A stretch of DNA of 64,000 nt from Cryptomeria japonica (taxonomy: Eukaryota; Streptophyta; Pinopsida; Cupressales; Cupressaceae). The notes under the pieces were generated by a model that ran no database searches, had not been told where the DNA came from, and was given only the letters and a program-made list of their open reading frames with translations. Numbering within the stretch: position 1 is the stretch's first letter; each line of letters begins with the position of its first letter. The stretch is taken from assembly GCF_030272615.1 (NCBI RefSeq), contig NC_081406.1, forward strand, positions 144,267,041 through 144,331,040, given 5' to 3'. The position numbers were made by a program, and so were the translations under genes. Shown piece after piece: positions 43,794-56,259 of this stretch.

Positions 43794-46700
43794 TTACTGA
43801 GGTGAGCGGCCACTTTCCTCTTTCAGAGATTCAACGTATCTAGACACCACGAGCTTGACCTCCTCTATGGTGACACTTGGCAAACCGCCAATTTGGAAAT
43901 CGACGAGATCCACATCGTCGGCGCACGTAGCAAGGATGCCTTCCCACTCTATTGCCTGGGTGAGGAAGTTGTCATCGATGGAGAGGAAGTTTGCAATCTT
44001 AGAAGATCGCCTTTGTCAATCATCCCTGAATCTCGGAAGAAGCTTGTCTGAATCCTGGCTCTCAGGTTCTCTGCTTGTAAATGCTTCTCCCTTAGGCTTT
44101 CCTTCTACCAGATCTTTGACGCCACTCGGAATACCTTGCCCAGGATCTCTCTAACCCTTGCCTCTGTCTCAAAACACTTGGTCTCGGATTTCTTCAAGAC
44201 TTCAATCCGAGTGACCAGAGCATAGTACCACGTGCCGAAGTCGTACCTGTCTCCTGTCTGTATGATGCCTGCATCCACTAAGCTCTTCTTTGACATGCCT
44301 CGGATAACCTTTAGGTGAGGGAGTATTTCATTATGAATTTCAACCACTTCTTCCCAATTGGATGATAGATCCTGGATACGATCAATCAACAAAGAAGTTG
44401 CCTCATGCACTGATACTAAGTTTTCTACCAAGGTGTCAGCACGTATCACAGCATCTGAAATCCACTCCTTTTCTTGAGTGTACGATCCCTTCATCTCATC
44501 ATAGTCCTTCATTGATCCCTGCTGAAGAGGCTGTGGTGGAGTAGCTGGGACTTCATGGTTGAGCGGGTTGGTAAGATGGAGAACATACTTCCTCCACTGC
44601 TGGTTCTCTTCTTCCACTTTCTTTCTCTTTTCTTTCTCATGAGCCAGCCTTGTCTTTAGAACATTACAGGAGTCGTCAAAATATTGGACCTCCTAGTCCT
44701 AGGTAGGCTTACCCATCTCTATGGTGGTGATCTCGTAGTCATCTGCAGTGACATTGTCCCTAGTCTTCCCTTCTTTGGGCACTGCTATCTGGACTGTCCT
44801 GAATCCGACACTATCTCTCTGAATCAGGGAGAACTTCCTGGTTGCTTTGGGCGGTTTAGCTACAGCGGGCTTATTCACCTTCTCCAGGAATGTTGCGGTA
44901 GCCTCCTCGGTTGAGTGGACCTCCTTGGGAACCTTGGCCTTTATTCTTGCTCTCAGCCAATCAGGAATGGTTGATTGTTCTAGAGTATTCCGATCAAACT
45001 CATCATCTGCTTCTCCTGGGTTTGTTGGTATGCCATCCAAGAAAATTATAGGGGCTTCACCCTGCCCTCTGTCTGGAGTTCGGAAGATCTTCTCCACCAC
45101 CTCCTCAACTGGCTGAGAAAGCACTCTTACTTCATCATCACTCACATAGATATTTATCTCTTGTTCCCAATTGTACTATGATCAGGCCCAATGGAAGCAG
45201 CACTTAGGATGGAGTGACTTTCGTTGGATTCTCTTCTCTCAACCACAGCCCTTTTCCCTATGCACTTTGTAGAGCTTCCACCCAACTCCTTTCTCTTTCG
45301 AGATCCAACGCGTTCTGGATTCTGAGCATCACCGGCGGAGGTACAAGGGTGGACGGACAGAGTATCATCCACTCCCATTAATTCATAAGTTAGAACCATA
45401 CCTTTGGCCTTCAACTGTTTTGTCTTTTCAGATGCCCACTACCTTGAGTATTCAACCACTGACCTCATGAGGTTTGCTAGATCTGATTTTTCTCCCTCTG
45501 TCCAATCTATCAAGACTAAAGGTTCATTCTTCATCTTCTCAAAACCCGGCTGCTGAAGTTCTAGGCTTTCTTCCACCTGATCGGCAATTTCGAACACTTC
45601 CGTTGCTCTCACCATACTTAGAGGAATTCTTGACCAGAACCTCTTCCGGATCTCGAAACTATCGGCTACATTAGCCCAGTAGTCCCAGTAGTCTTCTAGA
45701 TCTAGTCTGTGCTCAAACGTTGTCCCTTCAATCTTCTTTATCCTCTGGAATGGATTGAAATATTTTCTTGCCTTGTATTGGTAAAAGGGATACCAGGCCA
45801 GTTCTTTCTCAGCGGTAGCTACAGCTTGTGATGATGGACATGTTTCCAGCCCATTATCAATTGTAAGTGAGGATGTGCCTGCCTTCTTCTGCTTATCCCT
45901 TTGAATCACTATATACTCCTCCAATTGTCTCACAACCTCGAGCAACACCACTCGGTTGGTAGGGTAAGCTGGAAGCTTGCATGGAGAACCAGAGAATCCC
46001 TGAATTCGGAGGTAAGTGAACTTTGGATACTGGATGTACCAACACTCGAACCAACCGATGAAGTCCATAGACTCTTGAGAGAGCCTCTGGTGCAAGCCAC
46101 CTTGAAGGGTTCGGGTAATGTGCATCAGGAAGGCATCATTCACCCTTTTGAAATGGAACTTTTCCTCCATATGGAGCTGGGGATAGCAATCATATACTGG
46201 GAATTGGTTCTCCTTGTTCCCAACTTCTCCTCTGCAAGTGAGACCTCTATACCTGTAGGTCCTGGCTAAAGAATAGAACAAGTAAGAACTCATGAAGAAA
46301 GTCCTATTTGCCTCCAGATTCCTTAGCTGGCTGTCTAAACTGTCGCTGATCATACGGGCCTAGTCTATCATTTTTACTCCATTGATTATTTCATTAATGA
46401 AATAATACATCCAGGGTTCGAATGGAGCTCCCTGAGGATTTCCTATTATTCTATTGAGCAAGACGATCAGGTCCCCAATGTCCTCCTTGAAGTATGCTCG
46501 TACTAGGCTCTTTCTCTGGAGTTTAGAGGCACCCTTCCTCGGCTTGTCTAACCAAGAATGATTAACTATGGCATCATATTCTTCCAGGTGATCATGGTAC
46601 AGACTGTCAACTTCATCCTTGGTCATATATACTGTGTTGTGGTACTCAGGGATCCTGAAGGCCTCTCTGATGGCCTCATCGCTGACATTCGCCAACACTC

Positions 46701-46869
46701 TTCCATCAGGTGCAACAATATCCTTACCAATGGGGTTGCAGTGTTTAGCACATTCAACTACTAGTTCATTGCACTGCATGGTGGGGAGGAAACCGACAGC
46801 GTGCACGATACCACTCTTCATCATTTTCCGCACAATGGTGGTAGGCACAAGGTTGTCCAGACCAAACAT
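43794..46869 (-). pseudogene. U3-encoded protein gene, copy C
   Basis: About 1,020 codons, homologous to the gene in A throughout. N-domain (46869-45439) with a single stop at 46360-46362: CNELVVECAKHC, DGRVLANVSDEAIREAFRI, EDIGDLIVLLNRIIGNPQGA, WMYYFINEII, MSSYLFYSLAR, TLQGGLHQRLS. The linker has SRKRKELGG; then a frameshift near 45150, STIPDWLRARIKAK, RTVQIAVPKEGK, a stop at 44699-44701, a coiled coil ending LTNPLNHE (44617 onwards) and a helical C-terminus ending at about 43794. Four or five lesions in 3 kb mean it is less decayed than D or F. The codons before 46869 (DINLREFKKR) are also conserved, so the true start was upstream, where a CAG acceptor-like site lies near 46931. Confidence 0.8.
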
Positions 46870-47045
46870 TCGCTTCTTAAACTCCCTCAGATTGATGTCT
46901 TATCTACCTGGAACTTCATGGTGCTCAAGACCTGCAGATGAATGATAAAAACTTTAAGTTAGAAAAAATTCTGCAGAATTTCGAAAAAAATAACGGGGCC
47001 GCGAAATGGCTAAGTGTTGGAAAATTTTCCATTTTTTCACTCTCA

Positions 47046-47350
47046 TTACTTAGCCACCAAAGTTGAATTTTCACCTCCAGACCCTCAGCCTTGAAGCTGG
47101 TTGAAGTCACCATCAAGTGTTAAAACTTTCTTAAAAATTTTATACTTAGCCAAAAAAGTTGAATTTTCACCTCCAGACCCTCAGCGTTGAAGCTGGTTGA
47201 AGTCCCCATCAAGTGTTAAAACTTTCGAAAAAAATTTATACTTAGCCAAAAAAATTGAATTTTCACCTCCAGACCCTCAACCTTGAAGCTGGTTGAAGTC
47301 ACCGTCAAGTGTTAAAATTTTCAAAAAAAATTTCATACTAAGCCAAAAAA
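47046..47350 (-). repeat. 96-bp tandem repeat, unit C
   Basis: Three copies and a partial fourth of a unit starting (plus strand) TTAGCCAAAAAAGTTGAATT, with CTCCAGACCCTCAGCC and GAAGCTGGTTGAAGTC. Starts are near 47048, 47144, 47240 and 47337. It lies between the gene leader and the GGCGG array. Confidence 0.85.
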
Positions 47351-47985
47351 AGTTGAATTTTCTTTCTCCAAAATCATTTATTAAATTCTAGAAAAATATC
47401 CAGAAAATTCACAACTTTAATTTTACCTCTGACTTGGCTAGACTTTTCTCCAAAATATTGAGAAAATTCAAAAAAGATGCCTTTCTCCAGAAATCTGTAA
47501 GCCTTCCGCCAAAGAAAATATTAGCCCACTTCCAGCAATATCTAGAATTTCCTCCAGATGATCTTCAAACTGACATACTTTACTGAGCTCTCCTTAGTAA
47601 TTTTGAACTTCTTGATGTAATAATGAATTTGATAATGAAGTATTTGTAGACAAGTTTTAAGAAAAACCCCTAAAATCATCCAACTCATACTTCTAATTCT
47701 AAAAAAAAACTTTCCATTTTGATTTAAGTTTGAAGATATTCATTAATCCTCCAATATTCCCTTTCAAAAAAAAAACTTTCCATTTTGAATCAATATCTCA
47801 ATAAATTTTTAATATTCCCTCAATATTCTAAAAACTTTCCATTTTGGATTTATTTTGAGGATTTTTTTTTTTATTTAGATATTTCTTCATTTTGGATTTA
47901 ATTTGAAATCTTTGTGGATTTTGTTGACTTTGTTTGACCTTCCATGTGTAGGTTGATTTTTCGGATTTTATCTCCATCTTTTTCA
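47351..47985. other. AT-rich spacer, unit C
   Basis: A/T runs and repeated AAACTTTCCATTTTG motifs (47706, 47772, 47829). No gene. It corresponds to the AT-rich spacer before the gene in unit A. Confidence 0.5.
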
Positions 47986-48945
47986 AATTTTGGCGAATTT
48001 AGCCAACCTCTCCAAGGTATGGCGGACTTTGATGTTGACTCCTCTATGGCCTCCTTTACCTTGGCGGACTTTGGTGTTGACTCCTCCATGGCTGGGCGGA
48101 CTTTGGTGTCTTCTCCATCTTGGGCGGACTTTGGACTACACTCCCATGTGACCTCTCCAACTTTGGGCAGACTTTGACCCTTAGCCCCTTCATGGTCTCC
48201 TCCCTTGGGCGGACTTTGGACTACACTCCCATGTGACCTCTCCAACTTTGGGCAGACTTTGACCCTTAGCCCCTTCATGGTCTCCTCCCTTGGGCGGACT
48301 TTGGCTTGGCCTCTTCATGGCCCCTTCAAACTTGGCGGACTTTGACCTTAGCACTCATGTGACCTCTATAGACTTGGGCAGACTTCAACCCTTGCTCCTC
48401 CATGGTTTCCTCAGGTGGGGCGGACTTTAGGCTACACTCCCACATGATCTCCTTCCTCCTTGGGCGGGACTTTAGGCAAGGCGCCCATGTAACCTCTCCA
48501 ACCTTGGGCAAACTTCAAACTTAGCCCCTTCAAACTTGGGCGGACTTTACCTTAGCCTCTTCATGGTTGTGCGGACTTTGAAGTTGCCTCCTTCATGGTC
48601 TCTTCATGGCTGGGCAGACTTTAGGCCTTGCACCCACATGACCTCCTAAGGTGGGGCGGACTTTGACTATGACACCCATGGATCCTCCTAGCTTATGGCG
48701 GACTTTGGAGTTGCCTCCTTCATTGCCCCTCTTATGCCTTGGGCGGACTTCAAGCCTTGCACCCACATGATCTCCTAAGGTGGGGCAGACTTTGACCCTT
48801 GCTCCTCCATGGTCTCCTTAGGTGGGGCGGACTTTGGAGTGGGCACCCCATGTGACCTCCAAACTCATGGCGGACTTTAGGCAAGGCGCCCACATAACCT
48901 CCATTAGCATGGCAGACTTTAACCTCAGCACCCACATGACCTCTT
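47986..48945 (-). repeat. GGCGGACTTTG short-period array, unit C
   Basis: About 23 copies of G(G)GC(G/A)GACTTT(G/A) on the plus strand, CAAAGTCCGCCC on the minus strand, 30-45 bp apart, with recurring CCATGTGACCTC and CTTCATGGTCTCC between them. One block of about 85 bp is duplicated almost exactly (starts near 48121 and 48206). It occupies the place of the palindrome array of A, B1 and B2. Confidence 0.85.
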
Positions 48946-49090
48946 CATCCTTCGTGATGGGGTTTGAACCTACAGAAACACTTCAAAACCCTTGTTAGCC
49001 AGACTTACAAGAAATTTCAAAATTTCACAGTTTAATCTAATTTAACCAGATTAACTTGAAATTTGAAATCTGTGCTTAGGTGGATCATCT

Positions 49091-49445
49091 GAAAAAGCAA
49101 AAAGCCTAAAATCTAGGGATTTTAGCTTTTTAGGTCAAAACTTGGAATTTTCGAGATCTGGTCGGAGTTTGTCGATGGTGCAAGTGTAAATCCTAGGTTT
49201 GCATCCCGGAAAAAGCAAAAAGCCTAAAATCTAAGGATTCATCTTTTTTAGGTCAAAACTTGGAATTTTTGAATTCCGGTCGAAGCTAGTCAATGGTGCA
49301 AGTGTAAACCCTAGGTTTGCATCCCGAAAAAGAAAAAAGCCTAAAATCTAGGGATTCAGCTTTTTTAGGTCAAAACTTGGAATTTTTGAATTCCGGTCGA
49401 TGGTGCAAGTGTAAACCCTAGGTTTGCATCCCAAAAAAGCAAAAA
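49091..49445 (-). repeat. 116-bp tandem repeat, unit C
   Basis: Three copies of a unit of about 116 bp, starting near 49091, 49207 and 49324 (the last slightly shorter), each with AAAAGCCTAAAATCTAGGGA, GGTCAAAACTTGGAATTTT and CCTAGGTTTGCATCC. A partial copy follows at 49431. Confidence 0.85.
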
Positions 49446-49836
49446 GCAAGCATCCCTAAAAAATAGGAAAAACTTTCTAAAAATAGCCATACCGGGGATC
49501 GGGCTAAAAAATGCCAAAAACGAAACTTCCTAAAAAATAGGAAAAAAGCAAAAAAGCAAACTTTCTAAAAATAGAAAGTTGTCCAAATTCGTCCAAATCA
49601 ATTGCGATCTTCGTCCTTTGGCCTCTCTAAGCACTCTGGTGGTGTTCACACTTCGGAATCACATAACTTGCAAAAACTAACTTTCAATCGTCAAGGCCTG
49701 AAATGCTCTGAACTGGACAAGGCTTGGTGAAACTGCAGCAAAAGGTCACCGGACACTAACAAAATCCTAGAAAGCAGGAAAAGAGAGGGTCCCCATTTGC
49801 AATGGGGCAATGTGTGGAAAAGGTCACAACACATCC

Positions 49837-52362
49837 ATGCCTTGGTCTCTCTGGTTGTCACTGCTTCTTCCTTAGAACTTCTAACTGTCTCTTGTGAATT
49901 CAAAAGTGGAGGAGCTTTTGGATTGGCTTGGTTAAGTGGCTTAGTCAAGTGTTGAATGTATTTTCTCAGGCGCTCAACTTCTTTCTTATATTCCTTCTTC
50001 TTTTCTACTTCCTTGTCCACTCTTGCCTTCATGGAAGTAACTAAATTATCCAAGTCTTCAACTTTCTGCTTCTTGGCAGTTGGTCCTAAACTGATTGCAG
50101 TGACTTGATATTCATGGGGACCAATATCTCCCATTGCCTTGTCTACTTTTGGCACAACAATTTGCACTATCCTACAGCCGACTTCATCTCTCTAGATGGT
50201 GGAAAACCTTCTGGCTGGCTTCTTTGTGGCAACCTATTCTAATATGGCCAAAAAATTTGCCATATCATCCTCTTCTTGAACTTCTACTTCTTGTGTTTTT
50301 ATTTTCAATCTTTTCTTCAGCCAATCAGGAACAGTGGGCTACTCAATGCCTTCCACTTCCAAATTGCCTTCTTCATATGCGATACCTTGAAGGGTGGAAA
50401 TCATTCCTTCTTCAAACTCTCCTTCCTCAATATCCATTTCATTATCTGACTCTAATACTTTTGTTCTGGTAGGGGATGGAGGCTGCTCATCTTCTTGATG
50501 GATTGATTCTACATTTTCTCCATGAATTGGGGAAGGAATTTCCATCTTTGCCAATGACTTATCAATAGCTAATGTATCAATTATGTTTGTTGATACGGCA
50601 GAACGAGATGGTTCTAGCCTTTGTTTCTTCTAAGAAGGTCCTTCATTCACAACACCTTCCCTTTCCCTTTTAGCTTTTTCAATCGACCTGGCACTTTGAG
50701 ATGCTTCCTAATTTGAAGAATATCCTTTTGCTTCACCCATCAAGTCATAAGTCAAGATTATATTTCTCTGTCTTAATCCATGACTTTGCTCATCAACCCA
50801 CCACCTGGAATATTTCACAACTGGCCACATCAAGGTGGTCAAGACTGCATGATCTAGTTTGGACCATTTGATAGGAGAAAGAGGTGCATGCTCATCAAAG
50901 CCAGGCTGAGTATATTATGCATTATCTTCCAATTGATTGGGCACAAGGAAAGGTTCAATCGTTCCGATCAAGCTTACTGGCAGTCTGGAAAATAGCCTTG
51001 ACCTAATGTCAAACTCATCTGCAGCATTTGCCCAAAAATCCTCTATGTCCACTCTGTGTCTGCATCTTTCTCCATTCACTGATCTAATATTGCCATAAGG
51101 ATCATAATTAACTCTGGATCGGTAGAATGTAAAGGGATACCACTGCATTTCTAGCCTAGCACTTTCAGCTGCCTGTGATGTCGAACAAGACTCCTCCATA
51201 TTTCCAATAAAGAATGGAAAGGTAATTGATGCCTTCTATCTTATTCTTTTGAAGCTCTGATATGTTTCTAGTTGTCTGAGAACTTCAAGTAGGACCATCT
51301 TGTTGGTTGGATAGATCGGAAGTCGGTAAGGACGACCGTCAAAACCTTGAATTCGTATGTAAGTAAATTTTGGAAACTGGATTAACTAGGATCCATACTT
51401 GCTGATTAAACTTTTGGCTTCAGGAGATAACCTCTCATGAGTTCCTCCTTGTAATGTCCTTGTGATGTACATCAAGAATGCATCACTTACTTGCTTGAAA
51501 TGGCTTTTCTCTTTAAGTTGCAGTTGTGGGTAACAGTCATAGGACTTGAATTCATTTTCTCCATTGCCAACTACGCCTCTACAAATCAGCTCCAGAATAT
51601 CTAAAATTTTTGGCCGATGAGTAGATAATGCAGGAGCTCATGTAGAATTAGTATGACTTTGTCTTCTCCAAATTTATCAACTGTTCATGAAGATTGTTAC
51701 TGATTATGCGGGGCCAATTGAACATCTTGACTCCCAAGGTAATTTCATCTATGAAGTAGTACATCCACCTTTCGGATGGCGCCCCCAGAGGGCTGCCCAT
51801 TACTCTATTCAGCAATAGGATGATATCACCATATTCCTCTTTGAAGTATGGGTGCAACAAATTCTTCGACACTTTTCCTTGGGGTCTTTTCTTTTCCAAC
51901 CATGACTTGTTAATATTTGTCGCACAAATTTCAGACTGACTATCATAGATTCTCTTGGTATCTTCTTTGGCCTTATAGGAGGTTTTATTGTAGTTTGGAA
52001 TTCCAAATGTTTCTTGAATGGCTAACTCTGAAAGATTAGCTAAAACTCTTCCATCAGGTGCAATGATCTCTCTTGATTGTGAGTTGTAGTGGATAGCACA
52101 TTCAACTATCAGCTCAACACATTCTTTAGCCAAAGGAAATCCAGCTACTTGGACGATGCCATTTCTCATCATCCGGCAAGCAATGGGCATTGATAGGTAT
52201 CCATCATGCCCATACATTCTCTTTCTGAATTCTTCTAAGTCCACATGTCCAAGGTCAGTGTCTGTGACATTCCTCCATTTGGATTTGATCTTGGATTCCG
52301 GCTATACTCCTTTACTGGCAAACTTCATTGGTGCTTTTCTGGAAGGTGCCTTTGGTGGTCAT
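49837..52362 (-). pseudogene. U3-encoded protein gene, copy D, N-terminal piece
   Basis: Starts at the ATG at 52362 (MTTKGTFQKS, like MATPKAGAS in A), right after a CAG acceptor-like site. Blocks: HVDLEEFRKRMYGHDG, VELIVECAIHYNSQSREIIA, DGRVLANLSELAIQETFGI, EEYGDIILLLNRVMGSPLGA, WMYYFIDEI (52244-51648), then, after frameshifts, MQWYPFTFYRSRVNYDPYGN (51199 on), VPDWLKKRL near 50320, QIVVPKVDK, and a coiled coil with EVERLRKYIQHLTKPLNQ ending at ETKAWM, where unit C is inserted. Many lesions. Confidence 0.8.
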
Positions 52363-52369
52363 TAACCTG

Positions 52370-53190
52370 CATAACACATGAAAATTCAATATTATTTTCA
52401 AGACAACTTGCTGATTTTAATTCTGATTTTCAGACCCTTTTTCTTGAAAATTTCACTTTCAGCTTGTCAAAAAGCTGAATTTTTGTGAATAAAGCAGATG
52501 AAAGTGAAGAATTTGGTCTAGAAATTGATGAAATAAGACAAAATAATAGAAGAATTCAGTCAAATTCAGATTTTGGATCATTGAAATTGCTCTGTGATTG
52601 AAATTCACTTAATTCTGAAAATTAAGTCTTAAAATCACAAAAAAAACACTTTATTCTTGTGTTTCAATACTTAGAAGAATTTTACTTCTTCAAAATTTCT
52701 CTTCAAGAAATCAATTTTCACAAAATTTGAGAGAAAACTTCTTCTCAATTGCTCTCCAAATTTCCAACCTAAATAGTGAATTCTGAAAGTGACTAATTGA
52801 AAATATATAGAGTTTAAGGAGTTTAAACTTCTTCTTCCTTGTTATTTTTTGTTTTTTTTTTATTTTTAATTTATTTTTTGTGTTTTTATGTTTTAAATCT
52901 TTCCAAAATATTTTTGGAAAGATTTATTTCTCTCAAAATTCCATCCTTATGAGAGAACCTTCTAGAACTTTCTTTCAATTCTTGAATTTTGAATTTTGAA
53001 AATATTTCAAAGTGTTGAAATTATTTTCCTTTTGAAAATAATTCCAAGTGTTGGAAAATATTAAAAATATTCATGTGTCAAAATATTATTTTCCAACCCG
53101 TTCGTTGATTGACCCTTGATTTCATGTGCAAATTTTTATCAAAATTATTTTTCTCTAGCCATTTTTCTCTCTTCGTCATGGCAAGTTGAT
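52370..53190 (-). promoter_or_regulatory. Gene leader and TATA candidate, unit D
   Basis: On the minus strand CTATATATT at 52802-52810 is followed by about 430 nt of leader ending in a pyrimidine-rich stretch and CAG just before the gene's ATG. This is the same order as TATA, leader, gene in A. A long AT-rich stretch lies upstream (52820-53100). Confidence 0.45.
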
Positions 53191-53985
53191 TGTCTTTGTG
53201 TCTTACACAAGTCATGGGCGAATTTTCATCTAGCTTAGGCATCTTCACATATTCCATTTATGCCTAGGCAAATTTGGAATGTCTATGTTTGATCAAACTT
53301 TCAAGATGTTTGGACAATTTATTTTGGCAAAATTTTATTCTCTTGGCAGACCTTGAAGTTGTCTAGACATTCATATCTTTAGGCGAATGTAGTGACTTCT
53401 TTGTCAAATTCTTCATGCCCCTAGCAGACTTTAATGTTTCTTTCCCAAGGCGATCTTCAAGTTTTGTTGGACATCTCCTTCATGGACAGACTTTATGTAA
53501 GTCAAGACATCTTCCATAGGGCGGAGTTAGAGGATTTTTGGACATTGCTTCTTGGTGGACTTTAGACATGCTTTGCCTAAGGCGGACTTGGAGTATGTCC
53601 TGCCATTCCTCTAGGGCGAACTTTAGACATGCTTGGACAATCCTTCCAAGGCAGACTTCACTCTTCCTTCGACAAGGCGGGGTTTGGAGAAGCTTGCACA
53701 TCTTTGATCTTTACCAAATGTAGGAGTTTGACTAACTCTTGCCATGAGTTAGTTAACCAAAGGTAGGAGTTTGCCAATTGTTTGCCAACTTTGTTTCCTT
53801 GGCTAGGCAAAGTTGGAAGATTCTTGGACATGTATGCATGAGTGGAGTTCATCTTCTCTTTGCCATGCCAACTTGAAAGACTCTATGCCAAGACGGACTT
53901 GAAAGACTATTGGACATGTCCAAGGTGGAGTTCATCTGTCATATGCCTTCACCTTCAAGGCGGACTTGGCTTACTTCATGCCATT
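53190..53985 (-). repeat. GGCGGACTTGG array, unit D
   Basis: About 15 loosely spaced copies of GGC(G/A)(G/A)ACTT(T/G/C) on the plus strand, with CATGCCATT- and GGACAT-type fillers. It is the decayed equivalent of the array in C and E. Confidence 0.7.
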
Positions 53986-54129
53986 CTTGAATGCGTTTAT
54001 GCTTAGACATGATTCCAAGTTGATCAAACCTTCTTTTCTTATCATGAGCGAATTTGTTCTTGATGCTACTTCTTTCCAAACACATTCATCCAAACTCCCA
54101 TGTCCATTTCTGACTTGTCATGTTTATAC

Positions 54130-54345
54130 CTGGACTATCTGGAACAAAACCCTAATTAGGGTTACCACCTTGCTTTTTGCACTTAAAGACATAATTTTTC
54201 AAATCTGAAGACATGGCAACTGATCATATGGCTCATCCTCTGGAAAAAAACCCTAATTAGGGTTTCCATCTTGCTTTTTACCCTTAGAGACCAAATTTTT
54301 CAATTCTAACAACATAGGAAGTAATCAAATGACATGAGGAACAAA
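54130..54345 (-). repeat. Two telobox-bearing 97-bp repeats, unit D
   Basis: Two copies of a block with AAAACCCTAATTAGGGTT (near 54149 and 54246), CTTGCTTTTT and CAAATTTTTCAA. E has the equivalent pair at about 60735-60965. The telobox palindrome is thus used a second time near the start of the unit, away from the promoter. Confidence 0.75.
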
Positions 54346-54444
54346 ACCCAAGTTCCACTTTCAAAAAAGCAGAAAAAAGAAAAAAGCAAGCCAAAAAGCT
54401 ACTTCTCGGAATGTGCCCAAAGTGCCAAAAAATCAAACTTTCTA

Positions 54445-55958
54445 TGTAATGTCCCCTTCTCATTAGCACGTGGACATTCACGAGGTTGGCCTATTATTAG
54501 ACCCTCGTAGGCCAAGGAGTTGATAAGGGGGTCAACTTGGCAATCACTAATAACTTCATATTTTATTTCTACATGATTTTATGGTGAAATAAGGGGATTA
54601 CACGTATAATGTCATAATTGCACTTTATAACATAATGTTATTTTATTAATATTTAAAGTGCAATTAAATTATTTAATGTGTAATAAGATAATAAAATGTA
54701 ATAAAAGAATATGAGTTGTTAGAATCTTCTAGAAGGAACAATCTATTGGAAGAAAAAAGAATAAATAAAGGGGTTTGGTTCATTGTTGATCCTTGGTTAT
54801 TTGACATCTTCTCTTGTGTAGACTTGTGGAGTCAAGGGTTTTTGCAGACTTGATCATTGGGAACAATACCTCCATATGATTTGCATAACTGAGGTGGTGA
54901 GAGATCCTCCGAAGGGTTGCAGTTGAGAGTGGAGGATAATTTCAGTCCTTCACATTGTGCTCATTGAGTTTTTTTGTGCATCTTCATGGTAGACAGTTTG
55001 TGGTATTATCAGCTCATCCATATTGGTCATATATGTGCATCGATTTCTATTGGGAAGGATAGGCGAATCTCCTAGAAGCTGATTGAAGGAGAAATTGGAA
55101 GATTACAAGTTGTGTGCCAGGTCTGAAGCAAATCGAGTTTTACCTCGCAATCCCACAATTTTGCTCTAACCACCTTGTTCGAGCATCAAAACCTTCATTT
55201 GATGACCGCGCTATTATTGGAGAAGATGTACGATTATGATTGGCGGTTGAAAGGAGAGTTAAGTGCTAGTAATTAATTGTTATCAGACATTTATATCTGC
55301 AGCAGGGGCAACTTAGAGATCAGTTCGATTTGGCTCAAGGGAGGCTCCAAAAACCAAGATATTGCTTGCTTCTTCAAATTCAGGCTTAAGCGATTTATAC
55401 CAGGTTCATTTGACATCTATATTTCATTGTAATTCTCAGTTGTATGCATGTACCAATGGCTGCCATGTGTCTTCAGACATTCTGAAAATCGTTGCTAAAT
55501 TGCTAAGTGTGTTGGCACCTATTTGGTCTTTGTAATGAGCGCCTTGTTTCTAAATAAAAGGAGTGATAAGGTGGCAACTCATTTGCACATTGTCTTATGG
55601 TTTCATGCCAACTGTTTGATAAAATTACAGTCAGCTGTAGGTGTGTGATTTTGTATTTCAAATTCATATAATTGCATTGGAAAACACAAAAACAAGTTGC
55701 ACAATCATCCAAGAGGTTTATACTGTTGTTTAGTAGTTGTTTGCAAGTCACACTTTGATTATACTTTATGGTTAATGCTTCCAAACAAGTCGGAAACTTT
55801 TGTAACAGTCAACAGCATAACACGCAAGTTATTCAGCAGTCTAGTAAACCGCATAACATGCAGGTTATATGGTCTGAGACTTAGAACAGCAAGTTATCAG
55901 CCAACTGTTTGACAATATTCCTTGTTCTTTTAGACATCTATGAGCAGGGGATATTACA
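54445..55958 (+). mobile_element. Solo LTR of another family (1.51 kb), nested in D
   Basis: It starts TGTAATGTCCCC and ends GGGGATATTACA, with TGTAAT/ATTACA as terminal inverted repeat and a perfect target duplication TTCTA (54440-54444 and 55959-55963). No internal coding region or primer-binding site is present, so it is probably a solo LTR left by recombination. The orientation is set by TG to CA only and could be reversed. The surrounding D sequence (CAAACTTTCTA and ATAGAAAG motifs) is continuous across it. Confidence 0.85.
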
Positions 55959-56259
55959 TTCTATTGTTGGAAAAAAAGCAAAAAGCAAAAAAGCAGAAAT
56001 TCCTAAAAATAGAAAGTTGTCAGAAATGACTAAAAGCAATTGCGATCTTCATCCTTCAAACCTTCTAAGCACTTTGACAATGTTCAAAAGCAAATCTGAG
56101 CATGATTTCTCTATTTGGCTTGGGATGGCCTCAAAACTCTAACTCAAAACTCCCTAAGAAAATGGATTTATGAAACTGCAGAGCTAGGACAAAACCCTAA
56201 AAAGCAAAAACAGGGGGTCCCCACCTGCAATGGGGTGATGTGTGAAATAGGTCACAACA

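Larger units (their letters stand above)
42911..49831 (-). mobile_element. Unit C: giant LTR with the gene, nested in D (6.92 kb)
   Basis: On the minus strand it begins TGTTGTGACC at 49831 and ends at 42911 (plus strand TGTCGGTGTC, one change from the family end). The target duplication CATCC at 42906-42910 and 49832-49836 is perfect and lies within the gene of D. Content on the minus strand: start palindrome, three 116-bp repeats, the GGCGGACTTTG array, 96-bp repeats, the gene, then the telobox-TATA promoter. No regularly spaced palindromes are present. Confidence 0.9.
41397..56259 (-). mobile_element. Unit D: giant LTR split by two later insertions
   Basis: On the minus strand D starts TGTTGTGACC at 56259 and ends at 41397 (plus strand TGTTGGTGTACG). 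The likely target duplication is GGACC (41392-41396) and GGAAC (56260-56264), with one mismatch. Without nested unit C and the solo LTR at 54445, D is about 6.4 kb. It carries the start module, telobox repeats, the GGCGGACTT array, a TATA box at 52802-52810, a leader, the gene in two pieces, and a TATA promoter near 42204-42214 whose telobox is decayed. C cut the gene at the codons after ETKAWM. Confidence 0.8.

Noticed and set aside
47898-48278. 126-codon minus-strand frame with repeated SPK/KSA motifs
   Set aside because: It is a translation of the GGCGGACTTTG array; the frame follows the repeat period and has no independent conservation in D or E.
54445-55958. Part of unit D
   Set aside because: Its own TG...CA ends and TTCTA duplication, and the continuity of D on both sides, show that it is a separate insertion.
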